Shown: positions 43,349 to 52,338, numbered from the stretch's first letter. The stretch: 64,000 nt of DNA from Streptomyces sp. CB01635 (GCF_002803065.1 NZ_NNBL01000001.1:714724-778723), one strand, 5' to 3'. Made by a program: numbers and translations. The notes: generated by a model not told the origin, from the sequence alone.

Positions 43349-44769
43349 GGGGCCGCTTCATCGTCCGGCATCAGGGGCGGTTCGATGCGCCAGGCGATGC
43401 GCTGCCCGTCCTGGACCACCCTGCGGTACGCGTACAGCACCACCGAGATCAGCAGGATGCCGACCGCGAGGAAGGACTCCGTGGCGCCGCCGTAGCCCGC
43501 GAGGGACGGATGCGTGACGCCGACCGAGACGATCACGATGTTGAAGGCCAGGATGGCCCAGGCCACCGGGATCCAGGCGCGGGCGCGGCGGATCGGACGG
43601 GGCCAGTCGGGGCGGTCCTTGCGCAGGAGCAGGAAGCCGGCGACCGCGAGCGTCATGGCCACCAGATAGCCGAAGTTGCTGGCGATGAGGATGCTCAGGG
43701 GCTCGCCGAGCAGAACCACGATCGCCGCGTTGACGAGCGCGTCCAGCGTGAGGGCGCGGCCCGGCACACCCCAGCGGTTCACCTTGTCGAGCTGCCGTAC
43801 GGTCATGCCCTCGCGCGCCAGGCCGTACAGCGCCCGCCCCCCGTCCGCCGTGCACGACACCATGCCGAAGAACATCGAGACGATCAGGATGAGGACGCCG
43901 ACATCGGAGAAGCCGCCGAGCGCCTGGGTGAAGGCGGTGGCGAACGCGCCGACCGGGTCCGAGCGCAGCGTCGCCTCGCCGACGCTGCCGACCGTCGCGA
44001 GCGGGACGACGAAGAAGACGCCGAGCGAGATGAGGGACGTCAGCCGCAGGGCCTTCGCCGTGTCGCGCGCCGTGTCGCGGTACTCGGGCGCGAACGACGC
44101 GCAGATCTCCGTGCCGTACGTCGTCCAGGCCGTGACGTAGAACCACACGATCAGCGTCATCCAGCTACCGCCGTGGTACCAGGTCAGACGTGACGCGTCC
44201 CAGCTCCCCGGGCGCAGGAACGGGGCGATGACGACCACCGCGAGGCCGCACATCACCAGGGCCGCGACGGCCTTGGAGACGCTCGCGGCCAGCCGCGCGC
44301 CGAAGTAGTTGCAGGCCCAGCCGCCGGCGATCGCCAGGACGGCGAGCGCTTCCGGAAGGCCGATGCGGTGGCCGGGGAACGGAATCGACGGGGCGTGCGG
44401 GAACCACTGGGCGGTGATGAGGTGGCCGATCGCCGCGCCGTTGACCGCGATGCTGAACGACCAGCCGATCCAGTAGCCGTACGACGCCACGGCGCCGAGC
44501 GGGGCGAAGTAGCGCTTCCAGCCCTCGGTGGCGTATCTGCTGATCCCGCCCGACATACCGGGGAACATCGCGGCGGTCTCGGCGAACAGCATGTTCTGCG
44601 CGAACGCGACGAGCGCCCCGACGCACCAGATGGTGATCGCCGTCCAGCCTCCGATCGCGCCCACGGTGTAACCCACCGTCAAAAGCAGGCCGTTGGGGAT
44701 CACCATGGCGATGGCGAGGCCGTCGCGCCAGGTCAGGGACTTGTGCAGCTGTTGGCTCAAGGGGGCCAC
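43294..44769 (-). CDS. APC-superfamily amino acid/amine permease
   Basis: A 491-residue permease with about twelve helices. The first-helix region GLAIAMVIPNGLLLTVGYTV, the MFPGMSGGISRYATEGWKRY loop and VSMFFGMVSCTADGGRALYG fit the amino acid-polyamine-organocation superfamily. GTG 44769 is the likely start. A TetR gene lies divergently with a perfect palindromic operator between them, so the permease is probably induced by its substrate. The next plus-strand gene is a flavin/iron-sulphur demethylase-like enzyme, suggesting uptake of an amine or betaine (inference). Confidence 0.87.
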   Translation of the reverse strand: MAPLSQQLHKSLTWRDGLAIAMVIPNGLLLTVGYTVGAIGGWTAITIWCVGALVAFAQNMLFAETAAMFPGMSGGISRYATEGWKRYFAPLGAVASYGYWIGWSFSIAVNGAAIGHLITAQWFPHAPSIPFPGHRIGLPEALAVLAIAGGWACNYFGARLAASVSKAVAALVMCGLAVVVIAPFLRPGSWDASRLTWYHGGSWMTLIVWFYVTAWTTYGTEICASFAPEYRDTARDTAKALRLTSLISLGVFFVVPLATVGSVGEATLRSDPVGAFATAFTQALGGFSDVGVLILIVSMFFGMVSCTADGGRALYGLAREGMTVRQLDKVNRWGVPGRALTLDALVNAAIVVLLGEPLSILIASNFGYLVAMTLAVAGFLLLRKDRPDWPRPIRRARAWIPVAWAILAFNIVIVSVGVTHPSLAGYGGATESFLAVGILLISVVLYAYRRVVQDGQRIAWRIEPPLMPDDEAAPQPPNSATARPTIRSSRS

Positions 44770-44842
44770 CTGTCTCGGTCGGGGACTGACGGGAGAAGGT
44801 CCGGTACGGCGAAAAGTGATGCCGCTGTGCTGTGTCGGCGGT

Positions 44843-44862
44843 CACAATAATTCGTTATTGTG
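44843..44862. promoter_or_regulatory. Perfect palindromic operator, probable TetR site
   Basis: CACAATAA-TTCG-TTATTGTG is a 20-bp perfect inverted repeat, very AT-rich for this DNA, centred in the divergent promoter of the APC permease and TetR genes. Confidence 0.8.
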
Positions 44863-44956
44863 GGCCGGGATAGGGGTCCGGCAGTGGCCAATTCCAGAGG
44901 GGCCGGTACCCGGGCGACCGGCTCCGGAGCGACCGGCACAGAGACGAGGGGCGGGC

Positions 44957-45565
44957 ATGGGGGAGAAGGAGAGCGGTGGCGACGCGGGCGAGGTGCAGCG
45001 CGAGCGGATTCTGCGGTCGGCCGCACTGGTCATGGCCGAACGAGGCTTCGACGCGGCACGCATGAGGGACGTGGCGCGCGGCGCCGGAGTGTCCATCGGG
45101 CTGCTCCAGCACTACTTCGACACACGCGACCTGCTGTTCCGCGAGGCCTTCGAGTGGTCGATCGGCGAGCTCATCGCCCGCTGGCGCAAGGGTGCTTCCG
45201 CCGAGCCCGACCCGTGGCGCCGCTTCGAACTCCTCGTACGCGAACTGGCCGACGACCCCGACCTCCAGCGGCGGTGCGCGACCTGGACCGAGTTCTGCGC
45301 GAGCGCCGCCCGCAGGCCCGAGCTGCGCGACGGGGTGCGCCGCGCCCACGAGGACTGGCGCGAGCTCGTCCTCGGTATCGCCGAATCGGGCGTCGCGGCA
45401 GGGACGTTCGTGCCCGTCGTGTCCATCGACGTCGCGGTGCGCTCCGTGCTCGCCGCCGTCGACGGCTGCGACATGGCCGTGGCGTCGGGCAGCGGCATGG
45501 GGGCGGAGGGCTACGCCGCAGTCATCCTCGCCACCGCCCGCTCGGTCCTCGGCGTACGCGACTGA
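44957..45565 (+). CDS. TetR-family transcriptional regulator
   Basis: A 202-residue regulator with an N-terminal TetR helix-turn-helix (about 15-62: RILRSAALVMAERGFDAARM, GAGVSIGLLQHYFDTRDLLF) and a helical ligand domain resembling the BetI/TetR_C_6 type. ATG 44957 follows GAGGGGCGGGC. It is divergent from the APC permease across a perfect palindrome and directly precedes the flavin oxidoreductase, so it probably represses both until the substrate is present. Confidence 0.92.
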   Translation: MGEKESGGDAGEVQRERILRSAALVMAERGFDAARMRDVARGAGVSIGLLQHYFDTRDLLFREAFEWSIGELIARWRKGASAEPDPWRRFELLVRELADDPDLQRRCATWTEFCASAARRPELRDGVRRAHEDWRELVLGIAESGVAAGTFVPVVSIDVAVRSVLAAVDGCDMAVASGSGMGAEGYAAVILATARSVLGVRD

Positions 45566-45626
45566 GCTGTTCTTCGCTCCCTCGACCCAACTGATCCGAG
45601 CCGCAGTTCACAGGAGGCACCGCGCC

Positions 45627-47594
45627 ATGACGTCGACCGCATTCCCGCACCTGTTCAGCCCGCTCGCCATCGGCGGCGTGACTCTGAAGAACCGTGTGCT
45701 GTCCTCGGGGCACGACACAGTCCTCGTCGAGGGCGGGCAGGTCACGGACGACCTGGTGGCCTATCACGAGGCGCGCGCCGAGGGCGGCGTCGGGCTCATC
45801 GTCGTACAGGTGGCGGGAGTTCACGAGACCGCGCGGTACACGACGCATGTGCTCATGGCCACGGACGACTCGTGTGTCGAGGGGTACCGGCGGCTCGCCG
45901 AGGCTGCGCACCGGCACGGCGCGAAGGTCTTCGGGCAGCTCTTCCACCCGGGACGCGAGATCCTGGAGTCGCGCGACGGCTCCGCGCCCGTCGCCTGGTC
46001 GGCGTCGGCGACGCCCAGCGAGCGCTTCCATGTGATGCCGCACGCCATGACCGAGACCGAGATACGCGAGGTCGTCGACGGGTACGGAGAGGCCGCCCGC
46101 CGGTTGCGCGCCGCCGGGCTCGACGGTGTGGAGGTGGTCGCCAGCCACGGCTACCTCCCGGCCCAGTTCCTCAACCCGCAGGTCAACGTGCGCACGGACG
46201 GCTACGGGGGTGACGCGGACGGCAGGCTGCGGTTCCTGCGCGAGGCGCTCGCGTCGGTACGCGCACACACCGGGCCCGACTTCGTGGCCGGACTGCGTAT
46301 CTCCGGCGACGAGTTGAGCCATGACGGCCTCACCGCCGAGCTCGCCGTCGAGGCGTCCGAGCGGCTGGACCGCGAGGGCCTCGTCGACTATGTGAGCGTC
46401 TGCGCCGGGTCGTCGGCGACGATCTCCGGCGCCGTGCACATCGCGCCCCCGATGACACAGCCCGCTGGATACACCGCCCCCATCGCGGCGCGCGTGCGGG
46501 CGGCCGTCGGCGTGCCGGTCATGGTCGCCGGGCGCGTCAACCAGCCCCAGGAAGCCGAGCAGATCATCAGGGAGTGCCAGGCCGACGCCTGCGCCATGAC
46601 CCGCGCCCTGATCTGCGACCCCGACATGCCGGGCAAGGCGAGCGACGGCCGTACGGAGGAGATCCGCGCTTGTATCGGCTGCAACCAGGCCTGCATCGGT
46701 CACTTCCAGCGCGGCTATCCGATCTCCTGCATCCAGCACCCCGAGACCGGCAGGGAGCGCCGGTTCACGCGGCTGCCCCTGCCGACCAGGCGCCGACGGG
46801 TCCTCGTCGCCGGTGGCGGACCGGCCGGGCTCAAGGCCGCCGCCGTGGCCGCGTCCCGTGGGCACGACGTCACCCTGCACGAGGCGGGTCGGCGCGTCGG
46901 CGGACAGGTGCTGCTCGCCCAACTCCTGCCTGGCCGCGCCGAGTTCGGGGGCGCGATCACGAACCTGGAGGGCGAGGCGCGGCGGGCCGGGGCGCGGATC
47001 GTCACCGGGTCACGCGTCGACGCCGAACTCCTCGACCGTGAACAGGCGGACACGCTCATCGTCGCGACCGGAGCGGTCCCGCGTCGGCCCGCCCTCGAAC
47101 TCCTCGACGACCCCGTCGTCCTGGACGCCTGGGACGTCGTCCGCGGCACCGCCGACGTCCCCAAGGGCCGGATCGTCGTCGCGGACTGGCGCGGCGACTG
47201 GATCGGCATCGGCGTGGCCGTCCAGCTCGCGCGCCAAGGACGGAAAGTGACGCTGTGCACGACCGGCTTCGGCGCGGGTGAGCATCTTCAGCAGTACGTG
47301 CGCGCGTCGATGCTCGCCGAGGCCGCGCGGGCCGGGGTCGAGACCGTGCCGACGGTGCGCCCCTACGGTGCCGATGCCGACACGGCGTACTTCCAGCACA
47401 CCCTCACCGAGGAGCCGGTGATCATCGAAGGGGTCGCGGCCGTCGTCCTCGCCCAGGGGCACGACCCCGTGGGTGAGCTCGCCGGTCTGGCGGACGGACG
47501 GGTGGGCGAGGTCCTGATGGCGGGGGACTGCGTGTCACCGAGGACCGTGGAGGAAGCCGTACTGGAGGGGCTGACGGTGGCGTCGTCGCTCTGA
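45627..47594 (+). CDS. Old yellow enzyme-type flavin/4Fe-4S oxidoreductase (demethylase or dienoyl-CoA reductase-like)
   Basis: A 655-residue protein with an FMN TIM barrel (about 1-340; active-site VVASHGYLPAQFLNP), a [4Fe-4S] cluster at Cys349, Cys352, Cys356 and Cys368, and a C-terminal FAD/NAD domain (RVLVAGGGPAGLKAAAVAAS). This layout is shared by 2,4-dienoyl-CoA reductase, trimethylamine dehydrogenase and N-methylproline (stachydrine) demethylases. SHGYLPAQFLNP is closer to the demethylase-type group as I recall it. ATG 45627 has CAGGAGG upstream, 61 bases after the TetR stop. With the APC permease it likely breaks down an N-methylated amine (inference). Confidence 0.85.
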   Translation: MTSTAFPHLFSPLAIGGVTLKNRVLSSGHDTVLVEGGQVTDDLVAYHEARAEGGVGLIVVQVAGVHETARYTTHVLMATDDSCVEGYRRLAEAAHRHGAKVFGQLFHPGREILESRDGSAPVAWSASATPSERFHVMPHAMTETEIREVVDGYGEAARRLRAAGLDGVEVVASHGYLPAQFLNPQVNVRTDGYGGDADGRLRFLREALASVRAHTGPDFVAGLRISGDELSHDGLTAELAVEASERLDREGLVDYVSVCAGSSATISGAVHIAPPMTQPAGYTAPIAARVRAAVGVPVMVAGRVNQPQEAEQIIRECQADACAMTRALICDPDMPGKASDGRTEEIRACIGCNQACIGHFQRGYPISCIQHPETGRERRFTRLPLPTRRRRVLVAGGGPAGLKAAAVAASRGHDVTLHEAGRRVGGQVLLAQLLPGRAEFGGAITNLEGEARRAGARIVTGSRVDAELLDREQADTLIVATGAVPRRPALELLDDPVVLDAWDVVRGTADVPKGRIVVADWRGDWIGIGVAVQLARQGRKVTLCTTGFGAGEHLQQYVRASMLAEAARAGVETVPTVRPYGADADTAYFQHTLTEEPVIIEGVAAVVLAQGHDPVGELAGLADGRVGEVLMAGDCVSPRTVEEAVLEGLTVASSL

Positions 47595-47631
47595 GGCAGC
47601 CCATGAGTGGCGGTCGGCCGGCGTGCGCGCC

Positions 47632-48375
47632 TCAGCGCGGATGGCGGCGCAGCCGCACCCGGTACGAGTAGTGCTCCGGCAGGAAGTGGCTCACGGCCAG
47701 CTCGACCGGGCGGCCCGACGCCGACAGGTACAGGCGGTCGATGCGGAGCAGCGGATGCTGCGGCGGGCAGTCCAGGTGCGCCGCCACCTCGGCCGAGGCG
47801 AGGGCGACCGTGACGGACTGCTCGGCCTCCGCGATCGGCTCGGGCAACCGGCCGTCGAGGAGGCCGATGACGGTGACGCGGCTGTCCGCGCCCGCCTCCG
47901 TCAGCTCCGGGCGGTCCGCGACGAGCGCGCCCACGTCCGGCGGCAGATGCACCGTCGTCAGGCAGAACGGGGTGTCCTCGTGCAGCCGCAGGAACGACAG
48001 GTGGTCCACACGGTCGGAGCCGACCCGCAGCCTGCCCGCAGCGTCCACGTCGACCCGGCGGCGCAGCGGCGACACGAGGCGCATCGTCGTGTCGAGGGAC
48101 AGAGCCATGAGGTCCTCGACCGAGCCGAACTGCCGCAGATACTGCTCCTCGCGGGGCGCCGCGAACGTGCCGCGCCCCGGGACCCGGTGCACCAGACCCT
48201 CCGTGACCAGGTCCTGGAAGGCGCGCCGCACGGTCTGCCGGCTGAGCCCGTGGGAGGCGGCGAGCTCCGCCTCCGTGGGCAGCCGCACCCCCTCGGGGTA
48301 GTCGTGCCGCAGGATCGCCTCGCGCAGCTCGCGCGCGAGGCGCACATAGGCGCTGTCACGCCCGGGGGCCGCCAT
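47632..48375 (-). CDS. GntR-family regulator with UTRA domain (HutC type)
   Basis: A 247-residue regulator with a winged helix-turn-helix (about 10-75: LPTEAELAASHGLSRQTVRR) and a C-terminal UTRA effector domain (VDVDAAGRLRVGSDRVDHLS ... LYLSASGRPVELAVSHFLPE). ATG 48375 is preferred because GAGGGGG lies just upstream; an in-frame start at 48417 lacks one. Motifs containing TTGTACGGC occur upstream of this gene and twice in the divergent promoter at 52131-52267, so it probably represses the whole CoA-dependent catabolic cluster and itself. Confidence 0.92.
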   Translation of the reverse strand: MAAPGRDSAYVRLARELREAILRHDYPEGVRLPTEAELAASHGLSRQTVRRAFQDLVTEGLVHRVPGRGTFAAPREEQYLRQFGSVEDLMALSLDTTMRLVSPLRRRVDVDAAGRLRVGSDRVDHLSFLRLHEDTPFCLTTVHLPPDVGALVADRPELTEAGADSRVTVIGLLDGRLPEPIAEAEQSVTVALASAEVAAHLDCPPQHPLLRIDRLYLSASGRPVELAVSHFLPEHYSYRVRLRRHPR

Positions 48376-48453
48376 CTGTGTCCCCCTCGTCCGCTGTGTG
48401 CGTGTCGTACGCGTCATGTCTGCCGTTCACCGCCCTGCCTGTGCCGTGAGTCT

Positions 48454-48468
48454 AATGGCCGTACAAGA
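48454..48468 (-). promoter_or_regulatory. TTGTACGGC operator upstream of GntR/UTRA gene
   Basis: On the minus strand this reads TCTTGTACGGCCATT, sharing TTGTACGGC with the sites at 52131 and 52252. It lies about 80 bp upstream of the regulator start. Confidence 0.6.
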
Positions 48469-48479
48469 CGGTGCGCAGG

Positions 48480-49646
48480 TCAGACGTCCAGACCGCCGCG
48501 GGAGACGAGCTGGCGCACGATGACGTTGCGCTGGATCTCGTTGGTGCCCTCGCCGACGATCATCAGGGGCGCGTCGCGGAAGTAGCGCTCGACGTCGAAC
48601 TCGGTCGAGTAGCCGTAGCCGCCGTGGATACGGACCGCGTTCAGGGCGATCTCCATGGCCGTCTCCGACGCGAAGAGCTTGGCCATGCCCGCCTCCATGT
48701 CGACGCGGCGGCCCGCGTCCGCCTCGCGGGCGGCGTACAGGGTGAGCTGGCGCGCCGCGGTGAGCGAAGTCGCCATGTCGGCCAAGTAGTTGCCGATCGA
48801 CTGGTGCTTGTAGATGGGCTCGCCGAACGTCTCGCGCTCCTGCGCGTAGCGCAGCGCGTCCTCGAACGCGGCCCTGCCGACGCCCAGCGCGCGCGAGGCG
48901 ACCTGGAGGCGGCCCGTCTCCAGGCCCTTCATCATCTGCCCGAAGCCCTTGCCCTCGATGCCGCCGAGCAGCGCGCCGGCCGGGACGCGGTAGTCGTCGA
49001 AGGTCAGCTCGCAGCTCTCGACGCCCTTGTAGCCGAGCTTCGGCAGGTCGCGCGAGACGGTGAGCCCCGGGCCGTGCTCGGCGAGCAGGATGGAGATGCC
49101 GCGGTGCTTCGGCTCGGCCGCCGGGTCCGTCTTGCACAGCAGCGCGATCAGCTGCGAGCGGCGGGAGTTGGTGATCCAGGTCTTGCCGCCGTTGACGACG
49201 TACGAGTCCCCGTCGCGCCGCGCGACCGTGCGCATCGCCTGGAGGTCGGAGCCGCCGCCCGGCTCGGTCAGGGCCATCGTCGAGCGGATCTCGCCGGTCG
49301 CCATCTTCGGCAGGTAGCGGTTCTTCTGCTCGTCGGTGCCGAAGTGCAGCAGCAGCTTGGAGACGACGGTGTGGCCGCCCATGGCGCCCGCGAGGCTCAT
49401 CCAGCCGCGCGCCAGCTCCTCCGTGATCAGTACGTAGCAGGGCGTGGAGACGGGCGTGCCGCCGTACTCCTCGGGGATCGCGAGACCGAAGATGCCGAGG
49501 TCCTTCATCTGCTCGATGAGTGCCTCAGGATAGGTGTTGGCGTGCTCCAACTCCCTTACGACCGGCTTGACTTCGCGGTCCACGAAGTTCCGCACGGTCT
49601 CGACGATCATCAGTTCGTCGGAGGAGAGGGTGTCGAGGGTGCTCAC
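48480..49646 (-). CDS. Acyl-CoA dehydrogenase
   Basis: A 388-residue flavoenzyme with all usual acyl-CoA dehydrogenase parts: the ALTEPGGGSDL motif, the substrate region TWITNSRRSQLIALLCKTD, AYAQERETFGEPIYKHQSIG-type helices (here RYAQERETFG) and the C-terminal VGEGTNEIQRNVIVRQL carrying the catalytic Glu. It introduces an alpha-beta double bond into an acyl-CoA. GTG 49646 overlaps the CoA-transferase stop (GTGA), so the acid is probably activated by that transferase. With the hydratase and lyase nearby, a methylsuccinyl-CoA-like substrate is possible (inference). Confidence 0.92.
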   Translation of the reverse strand: MSTLDTLSSDELMIVETVRNFVDREVKPVVRELEHANTYPEALIEQMKDLGIFGLAIPEEYGGTPVSTPCYVLITEELARGWMSLAGAMGGHTVVSKLLLHFGTDEQKNRYLPKMATGEIRSTMALTEPGGGSDLQAMRTVARRDGDSYVVNGGKTWITNSRRSQLIALLCKTDPAAEPKHRGISILLAEHGPGLTVSRDLPKLGYKGVESCELTFDDYRVPAGALLGGIEGKGFGQMMKGLETGRLQVASRALGVGRAAFEDALRYAQERETFGEPIYKHQSIGNYLADMATSLTAARQLTLYAAREADAGRRVDMEAGMAKLFASETAMEIALNAVRIHGGYGYSTEFDVERYFRDAPLMIVGEGTNEIQRNVIVRQLVSRGGLDV

Positions 49647-50875
49647 TTCGCGGACGCTCCTTGCTCGTGGTCGTGCGTGGTGTCGATGACGCCCTGCGCG
49701 CGCAGCCGCTCGATGTCGGCGGCGCTGCGGCCCAGCGCGCTGAGGATCTGTTCGGTGTGCTCTCCCGCGGCGGGGACGGGGTCCATCCGGGGGGTGACGC
49801 CGGAGAGGTCCGCCGGGGGAAGCAACGCTTGTACGGGTCCTTGGGCGCCCGGCACCGCGATGTCGCGCCACCGGTCGCGCTCGGCGAGGGCCGGGTGGGC
49901 GAGGAACTCGGCGATGGAGTTCACACCAGCGTTGGCGATGCCGGCCTTGTCGAGCAGTGCCATGGCGTCCTCGCTGCCGAGCTCGGCGAAGCGCGCGGAG
50001 ACGGCCGCGTTGACCTCGTCGCGGTGGGCGACGCGGTCGGCTCCGGTGGCCATGCGGGGGTCGTCGGTGAGTTCGGGACGGCCGAGGACGGTGGAGCACA
50101 GTGCCTGCCACTCGCGCTCGTTCTGGATGGAGAGCAGCACCTCCTTCCCGTCGGAGGCGGTGAACGGGCCGTAGGGCGCGATCGTGGCGTGCTGGGCGCC
50201 GATGCGCGGCGGCTGCGTACCGCCGTAGCGCGTGTAGTAGGCGGGCTGGCTCATCCACTCGGCGAGCGCCTCGAAGAGGGAGACCTCGACGGCGGGCGCG
50301 CGTCCGGTGGTGGCCCGCGTGTAGAGGGCGGAGAGGACGCCGCTGTACGCGTACATGCCCGCCGCGATGTCGGCGACGGAAATGCCCACGCGGGCGGGCT
50401 CGTCGGGCGAGCCCGTGATGGAGAGCAGTCCCGTCTGGCACTGCACGAGCAGGTCGTACGCCTTGCGCTGCGACCAGGAGCCGCTGGTGCCGTATCCGCT
50501 GATGGTGCAGGGGATCAGGCGGGGGTGGCGGGCCTGGAGCGCGGCGGGGCCGAGGTCCATGCGGTCGGCGGCGCCCGGCGCGAGGTTCTGGACGAACACG
50601 TCCGCGTCCGCGAGGAGTTCCTCCAGGATGTCCCGGCCCTCCTGCGACTTGAGGTCCAGGGTGAGGGACTCCTTGGAGCGGTTGAGCCACACGAAATAGC
50701 TGGCCTGGCCGTGCACCGTGGTGTCGTAGCGGCGGGCGAAGTCGCCTCCGCCGGGACGCTCGACCTTGATGACGCGGGCGCCGAGGTCGGCGAGCTGGCG
50801 GGTGGCGAAGGGCGCGGCGACGGCCTGTTCCAGGCTGACGACCGTGATGCCTTCGAGGGGGAGCGGGTCGGTCAT
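49643..50875 (-). CDS. CaiB/BaiF family CoA transferase
   Basis: A 410-residue class III CoA transferase: GITVVSLEQAVAAPFATRQL at the N-terminus, LVQNLAPG-type block (VFVQNLAPGAADRMDLG), and the catalytic Asp in GISVADIAAGMYAYSG. It moves CoA from a donor such as succinyl-CoA to a free acid. ATG 50875 overlaps the MmgE/PrpD stop (ATGA) and its stop overlaps the dehydrogenase start, so three genes are coupled. The substrate is likely a branched dicarboxylate such as itaconate, mesaconate or citramalate, judged from the hydratase and lyase on the facing operon. Confidence 0.9.
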   Translation of the reverse strand: MTDPLPLEGITVVSLEQAVAAPFATRQLADLGARVIKVERPGGGDFARRYDTTVHGQASYFVWLNRSKESLTLDLKSQEGRDILEELLADADVFVQNLAPGAADRMDLGPAALQARHPRLIPCTISGYGTSGSWSQRKAYDLLVQCQTGLLSITGSPDEPARVGISVADIAAGMYAYSGVLSALYTRATTGRAPAVEVSLFEALAEWMSQPAYYTRYGGTQPPRIGAQHATIAPYGPFTASDGKEVLLSIQNEREWQALCSTVLGRPELTDDPRMATGADRVAHRDEVNAAVSARFAELGSEDAMALLDKAGIANAGVNSIAEFLAHPALAERDRWRDIAVPGAQGPVQALLPPADLSGVTPRMDPVPAAGEHTEQILSALGRSAADIERLRAQGVIDTTHDHEQGASAK

Positions 50876-52095
50876 GCGGGGGCCTTCCCGGGAAGTTCGG
50901 TCAGGAGCAGGGTGCGGGCCGACTCCCAGGTCGTGTCCTTGAGCAGAGCGGGTACGTCGCTGCCGCACGCGACGAACTTCTCCACCAGCTCCACGTCCGT
51001 CGGCGGACGTTGGGGCGAGCCCGGGGGATGGGCGAGGGCGGACCGCAGGACCCGGCCGTCGGTGAGCGTCACCGCGAGGTCGACCTCGCCGTCGAGGAGC
51101 CCGGCACCGCCCTCCGTGCGCTCCGTCTCGACCGTGGCCATCAGGCGCCGCGCCTCAGGTCGGCCCACGGCCTCGTCCGTGAAGGCGCCGAAGCCGGGGA
51201 ATCCGTCGAGCAGGGCCGTCGCCACCGCGTACGGGAGGCTGAACTTGCCTTCGAGACCTGTCTCCGGACGGTCGTGGATGAGGGGGTGGATGGTGGCCCC
51301 CGGGGTGGTGACGCGGACGGCCGTGACGTCGTCGGGGCCGCACTCGGCGCGCAGGGCGCGCAGCGCCGCGATCGGGCGCTGCATCGCGTAGCAGCAGGGG
51401 AACATCTTGATGGCGAGGCCACCGGGGACGGCGGGGCCGCCGGTCCGGGGCGCCCCTCCCTCGGTGCCGCCCGATCCTTGCGCGCCCACCAGCTTCAGCC
51501 ACGCGTCGACCGCCCGCGGGTCGGCCGTGGCGCCGGCCCGGGCCAGGCGCGCCGCCCGCACCCCCGCCTCCGCCGCGAAGCCGACCTGGAGCGACTTGCT
51601 GTGGGTGCCGAACGCGGCCTGGACCCCGCTCGCGCCGGGCACCGCGAGCGCCATGGCCGTCGCGAGCTGCGTGGGAGTGAGGCCCCAGGCGACGCCCGCC
51701 GCGACGGCCGCCGCGGGGGCGCCCGCCGTGCACGTGGCGTGCCAGCCGGCCGCGTAGTGCGACCAGCCGAGCAGTGTGCCGAGCCGGGCCATCACGCCGG
51801 CCCCGGCGAGGTAGGCGCGCGCGTCGCCGCCCGCCGCGAGGACCGCGGGGACGATCACCACGCTGATGTGTGTCGTGGACTCGATGTGCAGGTCGTCGAA
51901 GTCGAGGACGTGCCCGACCGCGGCCCAGCGTGCCGCGTCCGGCAGCTCGGCGGCCAGCGCGCTCACCGGGTGGTCGCGCGCGGCGAGCGTGACCGCGACC
52001 GTGTCCAGGAGGGAGCGGCGGGCGAGCGCCAGGTCCTCGGCGTCGGGTTCGTATCCGTACGCCCACTCGGCGAGCGATTCCGCGATGGCCGGCAT
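50872..52095 (-). CDS. MmgE/PrpD family protein
   Basis: A 407-residue member of the MmgE/PrpD fold: an N-terminal helical domain (RSLLDTVAVTLAARD, VGHVLDFDDLHIESTTHISV) and the signature GSGVQAAFGTHSKSLQVGFAA-like segment (here AAFGTHSKSLQVGFAAEAGV), plus IKMFPCCYAMQRPIAAL. The family includes 2-methylcitrate dehydratase and cis-aconitate decarboxylase. ATG 52095 follows AAGGGAAG. It is first in a three-gene minus-strand operon starting at a TTGTACGGC-type promoter. In this setting it may interconvert C5/C6 tricarboxylate- or dicarboxylate-type acids (inference). Confidence 0.9.
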   Translation of the reverse strand: MPAIAESLAEWAYGYEPDAEDLALARRSLLDTVAVTLAARDHPVSALAAELPDAARWAAVGHVLDFDDLHIESTTHISVVIVPAVLAAGGDARAYLAGAGVMARLGTLLGWSHYAAGWHATCTAGAPAAAVAAGVAWGLTPTQLATAMALAVPGASGVQAAFGTHSKSLQVGFAAEAGVRAARLARAGATADPRAVDAWLKLVGAQGSGGTEGGAPRTGGPAVPGGLAIKMFPCCYAMQRPIAALRALRAECGPDDVTAVRVTTPGATIHPLIHDRPETGLEGKFSLPYAVATALLDGFPGFGAFTDEAVGRPEARRLMATVETERTEGGAGLLDGEVDLAVTLTDGRVLRSALAHPPGSPQRPPTDVELVEKFVACGSDVPALLKDTTWESARTLLLTELPGKAPA

Positions 52096-52130
52096 GGCTT
52101 CCCTTCGTACATCCTGCACTGCGTGGTTAC

Positions 52131-52146
52131 TTTGTACGGCCAAATG
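52131..52146. promoter_or_regulatory. TTGTACGGC operator, MmgE/PrpD side
   Basis: TTTGTACGGCCAAATG contains the palindrome TTTG-N6-CAAA and lies 36 bp upstream of the MmgE/PrpD start, where a repressor would block transcription. Confidence 0.6.
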
Positions 52147-52251
52147 ATGAGGGCGTCAATGCCGCCACCACAGGGCAACTCAAAGCTTTCACATGCGAAT
52201 TCCTCTCAAGGGGGTTGACGGAACGCCCGGCGGGGCGGACGCTGGGCCGCG

Positions 52252-52267
52252 TTTTGTACGGCACAAT
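52252..52267. promoter_or_regulatory. TTGTACGGC operator, MFS side
   Basis: TTTTGTACGGCACAAT (TTGT-N5-ACAA) lies 72 bp upstream of the MFS gene and shares TTTGTACGGC with the site at 52131. Confidence 0.6.
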
Positions 52268-52338
52268 CCGCCATTGAGGCGGCCACATCAGATCTCATCG
52301 ATCCACCGGCACTGCTGCCGGTCCCCCGGAGGTTCCGC

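Noticed and set aside
45192..45626. Possible 5' extension of the flavin oxidoreductase
   Set aside because: It overlaps the TetR gene in another frame and lacks family similarity; a good ribosome site precedes ATG 45627.
52215..52220. TTGACG as a -35 box for the MFS gene
   Set aside because: No -10 sequence lies at 16-19 bp spacing, so a sigma-70-like promoter could not be assigned there.
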